Assembly: GCA_003640385.1 (NCBI GenBank)
Contig: RCAB01000021.1
Coordinates: forward strand, 186,001-250,000
Source of the DNA: Setaria digitata
Taxonomy: Eukaryota > Nematoda > Chromadorea > Rhabditida > Setariidae
Reading direction: 5' to 3'
Length of the DNA: 64,000 nt
A program made the translations under genes and the position numbers. Positions 1 through 13,540 of this stretch are shown piece by piece (positions within the stretch are counted from its first letter, which is position 1; each line of letters starts with the position of its first letter). The notes under the pieces were generated by a model. It did no database searches and had not been told where the DNA came from. It saw only the letters and a list, made by a program, of their open reading frames with translations.

Positions 1-2058
1 GAATCCTTGAACAACGGACATTTCAAGCTGCGATTTGTCCAGTGAATAGATAATGAAAATCGGGAACGATATCGCTCACTAGCACTTATTCCACTTTTTT
101 TTTTCTTTTTTTTTTTTGTGGAGTCAGCTAGCGAGTAAACAGCCAACAAAACAACCAGTTCAGAAAGAGGCAGGAAAATATATGCATCAGTTAACAAAAT
201 AAAACACCAGTTTTTGGGCAACATTAATTCCGCCCGATTGGGAAAAATAATTTCCACAAAACAAAGCAGATAATGAAAAAAAAAAAAAAAAAAAAAAAAA
301 CAAGAATCTTCACTTCCACTCAAAAAAGGCACACGGCAAAAAGAGAAGAACACATTTTGCTTTTTACATTGTAATTGAAAGTTTTGAAAACTAAAGCAAA
401 GGAATTTGAAAATATAAATAACAGAGTCACGCGAGGTGCAAAAGAGTTTAGGAGTCTCCACCCACAAAAATCCAATCCTAATAATCTGAAATTCCTCAAA
501 AAACTTCTGTCACAGAATATTTGTCTTCCATAAACTCAAACGTCCACGTAAGCTTTTTTGTATTGTTTTTGTTTGTTTTTTGTTTTTTTTTTTAATTGGA
601 TGCATAACCACTATTGTAGTTTAAATGATATTTTTTAAAAACGAAAATGTGGAAAACGTATTGGCTTATAGGGAAAGAAAAGGAAGGAATAAGGGCAACA
701 CTAAAATGAAGAAAAAGAAATCAAAGAAAAAAAATCGTGATGAAGTTTTCTTTTGTATAGCTTGATATCCCGAGCCTTTCCAAATAATCATTATACGTAC
801 ATAAATCACTGAAGCGATTTAAAGCATTAATTAGGCACACAAAAATAAGAAATGGAAGCAGCCAACAGCAGCCCATATTTCACCATAAAGTCCATGCCAA
901 AAAAATATTAAGGCTACTGCGGCACTAGATGCTCGGTCCTGGCACAAAAATTTCCACAAACGTTTACCTGCTTTCCAAAATCAATTCATTTTTTGCCTGA
1001 AAAACTGGAACAATCATTAGGACATATTTTTCCCACCTAAATGGAATTCGTAGAAATTAAATGAACGAAAACTCCAAAAATCCATGCACAATTTCGATAT
1101 ATCATTTACTCAAACATTATCGACATCGTAAAAAAAAAAGCATTGAGAGGTGACAGTTCTCAAATGTTATTCAAATGTAGAAGAAAATGATAAATGATAG
1201 CACAGCATGATGACAAAAAAAAAAAAAGGGGAACGAAAGCAAAGCTTGAAAAAAAGAGGACTTAGTAAATCAGAATATATGGAAACTATAACAGCTGTGC
1301 TAGATAAATAACAGTATTTTCAGTAGTGAGCAGTTGTACTTCGAACACGACATTGCGTCCTGAAGAAAGTTGACGATATCAACAGTAAACTATTTCCTAT
1401 CTCTCAGCCGTTAGTTTACCTGATACTTCGAATCGACTAGTCTTCAACTGAAAGTATAGGGCAATATCTTTCCTGCTTGCTTGACACTTCCAGGAATATA
1501 TCCTGCCATATTTGATTCGATGGAGTATCATAACTCGAAATTAAAATTTTAGAAGCAGCAATTAGGAAAACCACAGCACATCGAAAAAAAAAAAAAAAAA
1601 AAACAATGTACCTTATTCATAAAAGAAAAGGAGAAGGTATATGAGCAAACTGTAGGGATAAACAAGAAAGCAACATTTTAAAGCTCAAATGAAATACTCA
1701 TAAAGATATTTTGACTGATACAAAATAATTCCTTCTAGAGGTACAAAATAAGTGAATACTGGACAAAAGTAAAAACTGAATATTAATTCTAATTCTAGTA
1801 TTTAAAATTGCTATCTTCTTACTAACATAATTCTGAATATAGCACAATAACGAAAAACACAGTTTAATATGATTGCTCAGCCATACAGTATATCACATAA
1901 GATGTTAAGTGAGGAAGGCAAATCCCTCTCTCAGTCTTCACTAAAAATCAAAAACGTATAGCTTACTGGTTGATATTGTTATTTTTTTTTTTTTTTAATA
2001 AAGCTGAAAAGAAAAAAAAGAAGCAAGCCATGCAAAATAAACCTAGCATTGAAAAGGC
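1..2058. other. Non-coding flank, 3' side of the LASP gene
   Basis: I see no convincing exon on either strand. The stretch is AT-rich with many A or T homopolymers (for example about 23 A's around 278-300 and T runs near 100-118 and 1981-1997). The part next to 2058 should include the 3' UTR of the minus-strand LASP gene, but I found no clear AATAAA on that strand close to the stop. Confidence 0.5.
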
Positions 2059-5000
2059 TCAGCTGAGATAATGAAGCCCCGTTGGTTGCTTTACTCTCTC
2101 CACATAATTTGCTGGTAACATTCCCCACTGTAGTGTTCTTTGCACAGTGCCTGTCAACCAGCCTTCATCAACTTTCTGACAATTCACGATGATGTCGCCT
2201 TCAACAAAAGTCACCTAAAATTAAAAAAAAAAAAGAAAAAAAAATGGATTCCTGACTTGACTGCAACCTGCTCATTAGTAGTAACAACGTGCGCCATTGT
2301 TGTATCCTGCAAAAATAAGTAAACTACAATCTCAAATTTTAAGTATGAACCTCATCTTTATCGGCAGCTGTATAATCATAGAGTGCTTTCACAGTGAAGC
2401 CTGTCCCTTTTACGCCTGGCCTTCCTGCTGCTTTTGTATTCGATCCAGTTCCAATACTTGACGCTGCCAAATGACCTGAAATTAAATTTTTAAAAAACCG
2501 AACCCTAGATCTATAGCATCCTAATATAATAAAACTCCAACGCTTCTAACTAATAACTACAATCTATAGCAGTACATATACAAAATTAAGAATGACGAGA
2601 TTTTCGAAGTCTACAAGGCCCATCACAAGTAACTTTAAATGTATGAACCAGATTACAGTAATAGGAAGCTTTTCATTCTTGTCAAGCTCCCTTAACACCT
2701 CATTATCCTAAAATCTTATTTGGATAAAACAATCTATTTTGAACCAAGTTTCTACTTATCCATTAAACCGTTTCTAAAATGAGTTATTCCAAAACTCAAC
2801 TGGTTTGCTCAAATTAAGAGGAAGCAAATAACTCAGGAAAAAAAAGATACTAATCATCAGCTCACTCGTAGCAAAGGACTGAGTTATGAAATTCTGGCGA
2901 TGAAAACGAGATACTGCTTATTACTTACTACTCCCATTCCTTGAAAGTTTACAATATCAATATGTTATCTTTGATTTAAACCTTAACAATGACAAATTCA
3001 GTAAAATTAGCATTAATTCCAATGAACAACGGAGCAAGCATATAAGCTGGCGGGTATTTTTGACTGGTCACTCTTTCAAATACATAACTAGTGAACAAAA
3101 ATTTTCAATATATTTACAGCATTTAATATCATTAGAATTCTCCACAGTCTAATTTGCAATAAATACTTCGTATAATAATGAATAAATAAATACTAGAATC
3201 CCGATAATATAACTGTGTGTGTAGTCAATATTTTGTAATTAGCAGCAATGTTGCAAACAATGAACAAATGATTACAAAAGGAATGAAAGGTAATATAAAA
3301 AAAAAAAAAACTTCTTTAAAAAAAGGAAATAATCTTACCAATTTTTTCAGAAGCTCGGCTGGATCCTACTGTACCCCAGTTCCCATTTAAGGGATCGTAA
3401 TCAGCTATGCTACCAACCTGACGTTGCTGGATAGGCACTGTAACAATTCGATATTTTGAAACAGAGTAATCCATCCAGATAGCAATAAAGTGCTTTTTTG
3501 GAATTAGGATTTGGCCTACATTGCTTCAAGTCTATGTGTTTCTTTATTATGTAAGAAAATGTTTCATTTTCGAAATTTCGAGAAGTTTTAAGGATATTCG
3601 ATTCCCATGAACAATAACTTGTAATAGAAATACACCCTTAAGGTTCCTGTAAATTTAACTATTTCACTCTATTTAAATGCAGAAATATTCGAGAATGAAT
3701 GAGTAAAATAACTCAATGAAAACATAAATTTCTATTATAATCGAAATAGAACACAGTATTAGTTAGAAAAGTCGTTTGTTGTTGTTAAGTATTTTCCCAG
3801 AAGGAAAAAATTTGAACATTCTCATACAAAAAATAATATGAGTAAACAAGCTTTAACATATTTTTAGTTAGGATATTCCGGCATTAATATAATTATATCT
3901 CGAATTTTTTTTCATTCCCGCAGTTTTACAGTAAATTTTAAACGTTATTTAAAGTCATTTTCAGATTTCAACTAAGCTTTCCAAACGTAGTGGAAATAAA
4001 ATTTTAGAGATATTTTTTGCATAAATGGAAAAACTAAACGATAGAATATCGCGGAAAGCTGAATAGCACAAAAGTACCTTATTATTGCATTGAAAGAGAT
4101 TCCCTTACAACTTTTCATCTTTTGGATGGAATCCTCGAAACAAATGCATATATCTACACATTGATACTAATATATATATATATAGACATATACCTTTGCC
4201 ACCTTGTTCGGATGAATAAATTAAAGTTCCGGACTGTCGTGCGAGTTTACTGGAATACGGCGTTCCTGACTGGTGATGAGTGGCAGCAGTAGATAAGGGC
4301 GGGGCATATGTTGAAGGTGATTCAGGCACGCTATTAGCACTCAAAGACACTGAAAGCGCATGCAAAACCATTTAATTAATTGGAGTTGTAAAGAGAAATT
4401 AAATTTTGGTGAAGAAAAGAAAAAAACAAGCATTTTTCAAGCAAATTAAGGAAAATCCAAACAATACGCATAAGACACAGAGGTCTCAGCTTATTTGAAC
4501 GCAAAACTATAATAAAAAATAACACCACGTTATTTTGAACAGAGTAAGTTGTAGAAAAAATAACAGCAAAATCTAAGTAAATACAAGGAATTATTTCAAA
4601 TTTATCAGAAGAATTATGAATAATGTAGCCAAGAAATTTATTATCTTCTACTGTTAGCTCCTTTCTTTCCCTTCCATCTAGTTCTTTCACAGCCATACCA
4701 ATGATGAATTTTAATACTTCAAAGTGGAGAAGAAAACTTTTTGTTTCGTGGCTTGCAGTGAATACAAATTGTGCCTTTTCTAATCGAAATTTAACACACA
4801 ATGATTCATAGCAAAACAAAACATTACGGTTATTTTAACCAAACTACTAAGTACTAGCCGGGCATGATATCTTGTTTAGATGCTAATTTCTGCAGTAACT
4901 CGAACTAATTATTTAACATCACAAGAAGCGATATCAATTTTATCAATTTTACGACAAGCTAGAAAAACATCAGAGGAGCGAGGCTACAACCTTAATGGGC

Positions 5001-6931
5001 TTTTATATACGCGAACTCGAACGATGGATATGAATTTATTTTTTAAAAGTTCTGCAAAAGCTCTTTTGTACACCCCTCATAAATTTCTATAAACTAAGAG
5101 AACTAACAAAAACAAAACTTGTAAAGGAAAGAAAAAAAAATTGCAATAATTTCGAAAAACCATTAATAATTCTCTAAATATGCATTGAAATCAATTTTTC
5201 GAGATCGTCAAAATCTAAAGGAGAAACGTAGGAGCTGTTATTCAGTTAATATGAAACTTTATAAGTTGAATTTTATCCCGAGAATATCTTCCTCACAAGA
5301 CAATTTTGCTCGAAAAACATGGGAATGAAAGAAGTAAAGAAGAAAAACCTTCGCCATTAGAAATGTTCTGCTGTTCTGCCTGAGGGCGAATCTCATCCTG
5401 AAGCTTCTTCTTATTTTGTTCACCATGATAGGCTACCTAAAATTGATAAAATACAAATCAATCCTTCTTTTTCTGTAAAAAGTAGAAAATGCTCAATCAA
5501 TTGCCATAATTTAAGAACTGAAAAACAAACTATATTTTAATTACTGTCGGAATGTTTGACTGAAGTGTGTACTGGGCTCATCAATTACAGGCCATAAACG
5601 AAAGTGTTTTTAGTTTCTTGCTAGAAGCATTCATGTTAAATATCCCACATATTTTTCTTTACTAATCGAAATATTATTTTGGTACCTGAGACTGAATTCT
5701 GGTATTCTGCAGATGTCGCGTCAATTCCGGATCATCGGCCACTTGAATTCTATGTCCTTTCGATTTCTCGAATTCTTCGTGATATTTAACCTGGAATATT
5801 TTATTTGAAGACGTTAACCACTGGAAGGAATAATGAATGACACTGACATGATTAATAATAAATAAGTTCTTCAATGACAACGCTTCATTTATTTAGCTCA
5901 TGCTTTTTTTTTCATTTCTTAAAACTGACGTAAGTAGAACCTAGAAGATTTTGAATTAATATTTTGTGTGAAAAAAATTGATTACGATGCAAGGAAAGCC
6001 AGGGCTGGTGATACACTTACCTTTACAAGAGCACTTTTCACATACATCAAATATCGTGCGAATAAACAACACTACAACGAAAAATAGGGAAGAAAACCAT
6101 TTAATAAAAAGATGATAACAAGCCATACTTGACTCTGCAATCTGGTATTTTCCGCCAATCGCTTCATTTCCGGTGTATCAATAACTACTGATGCTACCGT
6201 TTTTGGATAATGACTGAAAAAATTATTTCAGAGAGAACAGTAAGTAAAAATTATAAATAGAAAAAAAGAAAAAAAACCAAAAACTGAGAAAATATAGAAG
6301 GATAAAAAAAAAATTTACGGTTCGCAATATGGCATTTTATCGTATCCTTTATAATTTTTCATGTTTAATACCATACCACATACTGTGCACCTGAAGCATC
6401 CTTTATGCCAAACCTAAAATAATTTATTTAATGCAGATTTATCTGCACCACTAATTATGACTTCGATGAAATGATTTAATCCTCGGAAATACTATGAGTT
6501 AGGTTGACAAGAAGGCATTGCAACCATTTACCATAACCCTTCCCCTCAAAACTTTTTTTTTTCTTAAAAAGTAAAAAATTTGAAATAATGATCACCTTCT
6601 GAGAGCAAAGTAAAGAACACTCACCAATTCATTTAATGGTGTAGAGAGGCAAATGCTTTTAATTTGTATTAAAATAGTCATAATTTTAATACAAATTTAA
6701 AAAGAAGCAACGTATTTCTTTTGAATTTTTGGAATTAAAAGTCAAGTAAAAACTAAACCGTTTCACAAAAAGCGTAAATTAACAGTCAAGTAAAAACGAA
6801 ACGTTGCACAAAAAGCGTAAAACAAAGCAGGAACTCAGAAATTTAAGACAGTCTACCTTATCGAGGCATTTCAATTCCTCAAGAGGATAAACAATTTTAC
6901 CGCACTCCTCTCGAGCACACTTCTTGCTCAT
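2059..6931 (-). CDS. LASP-type LIM, nebulin-repeat and SH3 actin-binding protein
   Basis: Nine exons join in phase to 327 residues: 6857-6931, 6319-6413, 6129-6213, 5686-5790, 5349-5436, 4194-4349, 3339-3437, 2351-2475 and 2059-2214. The protein starts [12 protein letters not shown] and has a LIM domain (about residues 5-60, with the conserved WHKGCFRC and [10 protein letters not shown] blocks). Two nebulin-like repeats follow (about 60-140, with [20 protein letters not shown] and NTRIQSQ). A Ser/Pro/Thr-rich linker (about 150-240) leads to a C-terminal SH3 domain ([12 protein letters not shown], then [16 protein letters not shown]). This is the LASP1 order; the family localises to actin structures such as focal adhesions and, in worms, muscle. 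At 327 residues it is longer than vertebrate LASP1 (about 260) because of the linker. One oddity is that the first two LIM cysteines are spaced C-x4-C rather than C-x2-C. The start is the first in-frame ATG. Confidence 0.95.
6657..6827. repeat. AT-rich inverted repeat and 44-bp tandem pair in LASP intron 1
   Basis: Bases 6657-6701 form a near-perfect palindrome (arm TTTTAATTTGTATTAAAAT) able to fold into a hairpin. Just beyond it, two imperfect copies of a 44-base unit run 6740-6783 and 6784-6827, each beginning AGTCAAGTAAAAAC and sharing CACAAAAAGCGTAAA. Both lie inside the first intron of the LASP gene. Confidence 0.7.
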
Positions 6932-9900
6932 CTTTACAAATAGAGAGCGAGAAATGATATTTCACCACTCCCAACCCTGGAAAAAGCACGAAAAGCTGTA
7001 GTCTTGCTTTTTTTTTTTACGTCTGTATCAGTCTCTGCAAAGGTGTTTCTTGCCTGAAATAACTTTTTCCGAATTGTTTATCGAATATAAATAGACGACA
7101 AAACTCAGGGCATAAATAGCAAAGACAAACTGCATAAATAGTGTATTCGGATAATGAACAATGAGCCGAAGAGTATTCAATACACTCCAAAGATTGAGAA
7201 ATTGTCTCCGTTAAACTAAGAGGCCTAAGCACCAATCTAGAAATGAAGCGGTAATCTTAGTAATCCAACCAAAGCTATATCGGAAACAACTAAAAACAAA
7301 TGAACTGATCCGGCAAGTTAGAATAGCAATAATTACGACTAATACGCAAATAAGACAAGAAGAAAGTAGTCATCCGGAAATAGTCTTTTAATTTTATACA
7401 GCCATTAGCAGGCAGGATGTGTTGAAGAAAAAAACAGAAACTGGGAAAGGCAAAGAAGAGAAGTGTGTACAGTGAACAAAAAAAAAAAATTTAAATCGCC
7501 TCTCTACAACTTCCCAGACCTCAACTGAAAGAACCATACCTTCCAATCACTCAAACCGCGGCAAGTCGTTTTGAAAGTTTAAATTAGTGGCCCGTTAAAT
7601 TAAGCTATCCAACGTGAATCAGTCGAATTTTCCGTACGTTGGGATCACAGGTGTCTCGACTATCAACAAATGTCTTGCAAGACATAAGAGATATCCCGGG
7701 TGGTATGTTGAATATTATGTCTAGTTAAAGAAAGTCAAAGAGATCTAGATTAAAATTCTTCTTTCGTAACTGCTTGATGTTTTTTCCACACGCAGTTCAA
7801 AATATTTGACAAAATAAGACCAAAGGGAGGAATAACAAGGTTGGAATTTCAGTTCAGTATAGAATGGAAAATTCAAATCGGAAAAAGAGTAGTAGTAAAA
7901 TGACTAGGCTAAATGTGACGTTAGCTAAGACACAATTCATTTCAACAACACAGGGAAAAGGTGGTGCCGTGAATCGAGTGATTTCTTTATGAATACCATC
8001 TATGACATTATTTGAACATTTCAAACATCACTTAATAAAAATTGAAAATATAAAATACGAAGGACTCGTAGCCCACCTAACAGACCGATTCAATAAATTA
8101 CATAGGACGACTTTCTAAATGTGTATTTCGCAATGTGAAATGATTAGTGATTATATGAGAGGGCAGGTAATTGTTGTAAAAGAACGAATAGAGCATTAAA
8201 CAAAAACTACAAAAGGAAAGAAATGCTCGGAAATCTCGGGCCCCTTAGTAGGATAAATATACGTCGAGCAGATAGGTAACGCCGCTAAACAAAGTTCCTG
8301 AAAGCGGTTGGCGGTGTCTCGAGAGAAAAATTCCACCAGGTGATCCTTTAATTCGTTAAGATCCAGAGGACTCGAACATTGCTTTACCTCATTCCCTTCT
8401 CAATTTATCATTTGGGACGTAAATTACGAAAACGACCTTCAAAGTTAGAGAATAGCAGTGAAGTCGAACTTCATTCAGCGTTAAACGTCGCCAACAGAAA
8501 CGGCAAACGACACATACCGACCGATATGCTCTACGTCTATCCCTCTGACCCAGTCGAAACGACAGCGTGTATGTGTGAGTGTCTGTCTGTGGTGTGTTTT
8601 CCAGGATGAATTCAGTTAGGAGAGGTAAGTGAAGGAACGGGAAGGAATGTGAACTTAGTGGATGATTCATTGCAGGAGTGCCGTAGTGAAATGCAAGTTT
8701 GAAAAAAACGCTTTACAAATATCCAGAGAAGAACTCTTCCCTCTCTTCATCTATTCGAATAACAAACAGCACAGCAAATATGACAGCGTGCAGCATGCAG
8801 CGTGCCACTTGCACTGCTCAGTGTTTGCGCGTTCAGTGCAGTCATGGAATTTAACCCTTATTATGAAAATGTGTGAAAGGATCTGTAAATTGGTCTAATC
8901 ATTTTCACTGAGTTGAACAAATAAGGTAGCTCGTTTAAATCAGCACGAATTTCCATAACGGTGCGGAAATGAAGAGAGGAATGTTGTACAGATGGCGAGG
9001 AAAGATTCTTGCTCAGATGGAGGACCGATGCATAGACCGTGAAAGAAGCACTGTTATAGTTACCATCTGCAGTACGGACAGATCAGGATTAGACTGAAAC
9101 AAAAGTCACTTTTACGAGGCCAACTGATTCTGCTGAAAGTGTCATGGGAACTGAGTAAGCTAGCGTAAATGCACTGACATTTAGCAAAAGTTTACTGATG
9201 ACTAGTTTTTCTACAGCAAACGTTACAAAGGAGAGCGTCTAAAGCAAGCTAATGAGTCAATAGTGAAGTTTAACCATAAGATTGGTCACATGTCAAAGAA
9301 AAGCTGATTGAAGAAGAAAAAATTTTTGATTCAAATTTCTACTCAAGTTCAGCTTAAATCTATTAGACTTAAAGACTGCGATATGCATAGCACATAAGTG
9401 TAGAGGAGCAATTCTCAGAACATACCATCTTTCAATCTCGAAAACTATGAAAAGGTATTATTTGTTGCTTTAAACAACTGGGGATGCAATATTTAATTTT
9501 TGGAAACTGGAAGAATTCCTTATTCACAAACAAACTTAGCACCTGCTTCTTGTTATAGAAGCAATTTACCGAGTTTTTATCAGAGCTTTGTATTTTCCAC
9601 AATAACATTCCGACGAAAAGCTAAATTGAAAAAAAAGGAACTGCAGTCCAAAATTATTCCCAACCTTTCTTGTAACTTCCAAAACAAAAAAGAAAATACG
9701 ACTGGTAAAAATCTATAGTGTTACGAAGTCAAAGTTCGCTTTTTCGACATCGATAATTTCAATGATATATTCCAAGACTAATAAAATACTAATTGTTAGG
9801 AAGAAGTTTACAACATTGCAGCTCAATTCATTAAATTTTAATAATTACTCTATCAAGAATATCTCTGCAATGTTTGTGATACAATTACCACTGAATGAAC

Positions 9901-12272
9901 GATACAGCTGAACAGTAAGCAAGATTAACACCTAGATGCAACCGACTAATGACAGCAAGAAGGAACAGGAATAAATCACATCTCGACGTGTATCCTTAGC
10001 AGCAGCTTTACACTTTATCTCGAAGATGCTGTGAGCTTAATTTTCACGGAAGAACACAATAAGATAGATTAGTTATTCAACTCACTATAACCATTTACGA
10101 GTTCCGGAAAGCACTACGAGAATGTTGAGGAAACGGAAAATATCAAATTTTATGTGCATATAAACTTCAGCTCCACTCTAAGCTGAACTACTTCGATATC
10201 AAATAGGGAGTAATTCAAGAAGTTCCACTAATTCTACTAGTAGTATTAATGGCTACAACAACAACAAATAATTAAATTAATTAATTAATTAATATTACAA
10301 GAAATTGATCGCTGAGAGATTTAGAAAATATTATAAGAAAAGTGAACGTCAAATTTGTACCAGACAATTAAAAGAATGATTGTTGATGTAAACGAGGTCA
10401 CATGTTGATGTTTACATGACTGTTATCATTTGTATCCCTTTCACAACAACTATTCTAAAATAGTGTTGAGATCATTGGAGAGTATATAATGTAATAAAGT
10501 AAAAAGATTTAAAAGTTAATAAGAAATTCCGGAAAATTACCTTTTTTGATTTTAATAATTTGAAAGAAATGCAAGTTAAAGTAACAAGTTGAGTTGAGCA
10601 AGGCATGATTTTATTAATCATCTCCCTTCCATCTAAACATTTTTTTCCGACAGTAAGCAAAAGTTTGATATCTTTAAAAAACATATTTGAAAAAAGTTAA
10701 AATGAATAATCCATTCCTTCCTCAATTTCATACATCACACAGCCATCAACACTGAAAACTTTTCACTGGAAATTTTCTTTCCATCTGTTTCACTAAAAAA
10801 TACCAACTAAATAATAAATTTTTTCTCAGTGGGGATGTATTGATCAGATAATCACTTCCCTTTCAAATGCATTTCAAATGCGATTCTGATTCCTTATGCC
10901 AGGCCGAGAAGTATGAGGTGGGAAAAAAGCTTCAAGGTGTTAAAAATATTTTCGAGAAAATAACAGCGTAAAAAGAGGGCAAGAGAAGACGGTATTATCG
11001 ATGTTTGTTGAAGTGAAATTTTATAGACAAATAAGAGTTAAAAATATAAGCAAATCAGCTAACTTCAATTCGGTCGTTTGTGCAGGTTCTCAAGCCCGAC
11101 CAAAGCTTGTGATGTTCACATTTACTTTTAATTGATATTTCCACCTTATTAGATTAATTTGAAAACATTCTAAAATTTGGGTCGTGAAATTATATGTGCA
11201 ATCGACCATTTTATTCTTTTTTTTAAAGTGGGATATGTTTCAGGAATTAGTGTGACTAGTATAAATTTATTCAATGCAGCATGGTTCACGTACAGTGTAA
11301 TTTTAGAACGAGTTAAAACTGAAAGTGAGAAGAAATGTGGGATGTCATAAAAGTTGTCAGTTAAGTTCCTTAAATTATATTCTGAATAAAAATGGCTAGA
11401 GAACTTTAAAGAAAAATATTTTAAATTAAAAAGATTTGAAAATGCCTGATCTGATTCAATATTTTAGCTGCTGAAACGACTGGTTTTGCTGGATCAATCG
11501 ATAGGCAATAATATCCTTTAAACTAGATTTAAACTTCATAGCTGGAAGCGATCAATGAGTGATAAGATACATCATGACATCACGAGGGATGTTGTGATAA
11601 TCTAAACTTACTGAGGACCTTCCTTCTGACAATTTTTTCTTCTTTTCAGTAATGCTTCCCATGTTTCATACTCTTTTTGAATACTGCCAATGGAAGGATT
11701 AAATTTAAACTCTTCTTTTTTCAGAACGGCTTCACAATTCAACTTTCGTCAAGAGCTCGCGAGAAGGTAATGTTAATCAGATTAAATAATAGTCTCCTAT
11801 GAGATAGAAAATGTGGTTCGAATTTTCTGCAAGCAACAATTTCTCTTTTACTTATAGACAAGACTGAAAGTTAGAAGAAGTTACAAGAAGCATAAAAGAT
11901 TTAAAAATCCTACCTATATTTGCTTATTTTAGCTGCATAGTTTTCTTAACTTGAAAGTTCTTCCTATAAGTTCTCGAGATTACATTAGGAATAATTCCAC
12001 TCAATAATCATCAGAAATCCATCTTAATCAGCTCTGTGTCGTCCATTTAATGATGATATGAATTTTGTCTGAGTTAATTCAACTTATTTCTGCTTGCAAA
12101 TTTGGGCTTAAGTTGATTTTAAATGCCTACCAATAAACTTGAATATTGTCAAAATGAATTTTTTGCGAGATAAGAAAGAGAGATCATTCTCCACCATTTT
12201 CGTCATCTCTCTTCTTCAAGTTATGATCAGTTCATTCCGTTTTACCGATTTTTGCACATTTTTCACACTCAG
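6932..12272. other. Gene-poor stretch upstream of the LASP gene
   Basis: About 5.3 kb with no exon chain I can defend. The proximal part should hold the LASP promoter and 5' UTR. A less AT-biased patch at about 8280-8640 is open on both strands but has no splice context or recognisable domain, and could be a promoter or 5' exon. A short acceptor/donor-bounded segment on the plus strand (11725-11766) could be a tiny exon feeding the 12273 exon, but it carries no start codon. Confidence 0.4.
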
Positions 12273-12417
12273 AAACAATTCCTCCCTAAAAAAAATGCGC
12301 CAGCAAAAAAATTTTGTTGTGAAAGACCAAACCAGTACCTGGACGGATGTTGTAAAGGAGAAGTTCGCTGGAACTACGAACCTGCAGATATGAGGAAACC
12401 GGGAAGAATTACTGGAA
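12273..12417 (+). CDS. Isolated probable exon, Cys-Cys motif protein, unrecognised
   Basis: A 48-codon segment bounded by a good acceptor (CACACTCAG) and a good donor (A|GTAAGACG). It encodes a Lys/Pro-rich start followed by FCCERPNQYLDGCCKGEVRW and then NYEPADMRKPGRITG. The CC..CC pattern with conserved-looking W, Y and P looks like an extracellular module, but I do not recognise the family. No start exon was found. A candidate in-phase last exon is 13181-13221, after a long T-tract acceptor, ending KGKERKFAIFTGK-stop. A second reading frame across the same bases (up to the TGA near 12391) is also open, so the frame is not certain. Confidence 0.35.
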
Positions 12418-13540
12418 GTAAGACGACAGCACTGCTAACATTTGTCACTGCAGGAGAAATGATGAAGACAGTGCTTCTGAAACTGAGCCGTTTTAAACCT
12501 ATCTCCCAGTTTTTCCTCTCAAAACAGGGAAATCGCTTTTTCCGGTCCTGTATTTTTTTTTGTATGTATGGTTCTTTAATTTTAATCTTCCAACTTTTTT
12601 GATTTTTTGATTTGAAAAGATGGATTCAACTGGACCAGTCACATTTTAGTGCTCCTTTTGACAGGCTTTCAGTAAGAAAAAGTTAATACTAATATCGTCC
12701 TGCTTTTTTCTTGGTGAAATATAACCATCGAATTAGAGGCAGAACACAGAACATGAATAAAGAGAAAGTAAGAGGAACATTAGTTGAGAAATTGTTTTAT
12801 ATCATCAATAATTACTTAAACATCTAAACGGTATATTAAATTTTGTTTCATATGTCTCAGCTTTAAACTTTCATTTTCATCATCAGATCAAATCATCGTA
12901 TCAATATTAATATTAATACTAATAGTAATACTGATAACAAGTTTAGAGCAGATGTGGTAACGTTCGTTAAATGAAATGAAAATTATTGTAACGCTAAGAG
13001 TGATAACAACGAAAGTTACGGAGACGGAGATGTAGAATATTAATTATTGTACAAATTGAATTCATTTTTTCATTTTTTCTTTACAAAGTTATTTTCTTAT
13101 TGGACTATAAATGAAAAGTGGAAATTTACGCTTTACTCATACTCCATCAATTCATTTTTTTTTTTTTATTTTTTTTTTAGAAGGGAAGGAGCGAAAATTT
13201 GCCATTTTTACTGGAAAGTAAAAGTGAGAAAAAAATTGAAAGTGTGAAGAAAGATCAGTAACAATGGTAAAAATTTTTTTACGGTTTAATTTAAAATTTT
13301 TAATTTCAATATTTCAATGAATTCTGATCCTAGAATGTGTCCATGCTTTAATGGAGATTATGAAAAAAATTGTCACATCCAGATGTCATCTATACAGTAT
13401 GAAAATGATTAATAAAGATGATGTTTGATAATTAGTTTGTTCAGACAGGAGGAAGGAAGGTGGAAGGAAGGCGCGGTGGCGGCTTCACAGAAAGGGTCTT
13501 TTCCTTCAAAAGGTTGTCATTCATTAAGCGCATAAGCTAC

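Noticed and set aside
1425..1445. TTCGAATC-like motif reminiscent of a tRNA T-arm
   Set aside because: No cloverleaf or box A could be built around it.
8379..8898. Overlapping ORFs of 76-93 codons on both strands upstream of LASP
   Set aside because: No start context, splice sites or domain; openness on both strands suggests a locally less AT-rich non-coding patch.
12418..12455. 38-base intron after the CC-motif exon
   Set aside because: Too short for a typical nematode intron, and the downstream frame is not protein-like.
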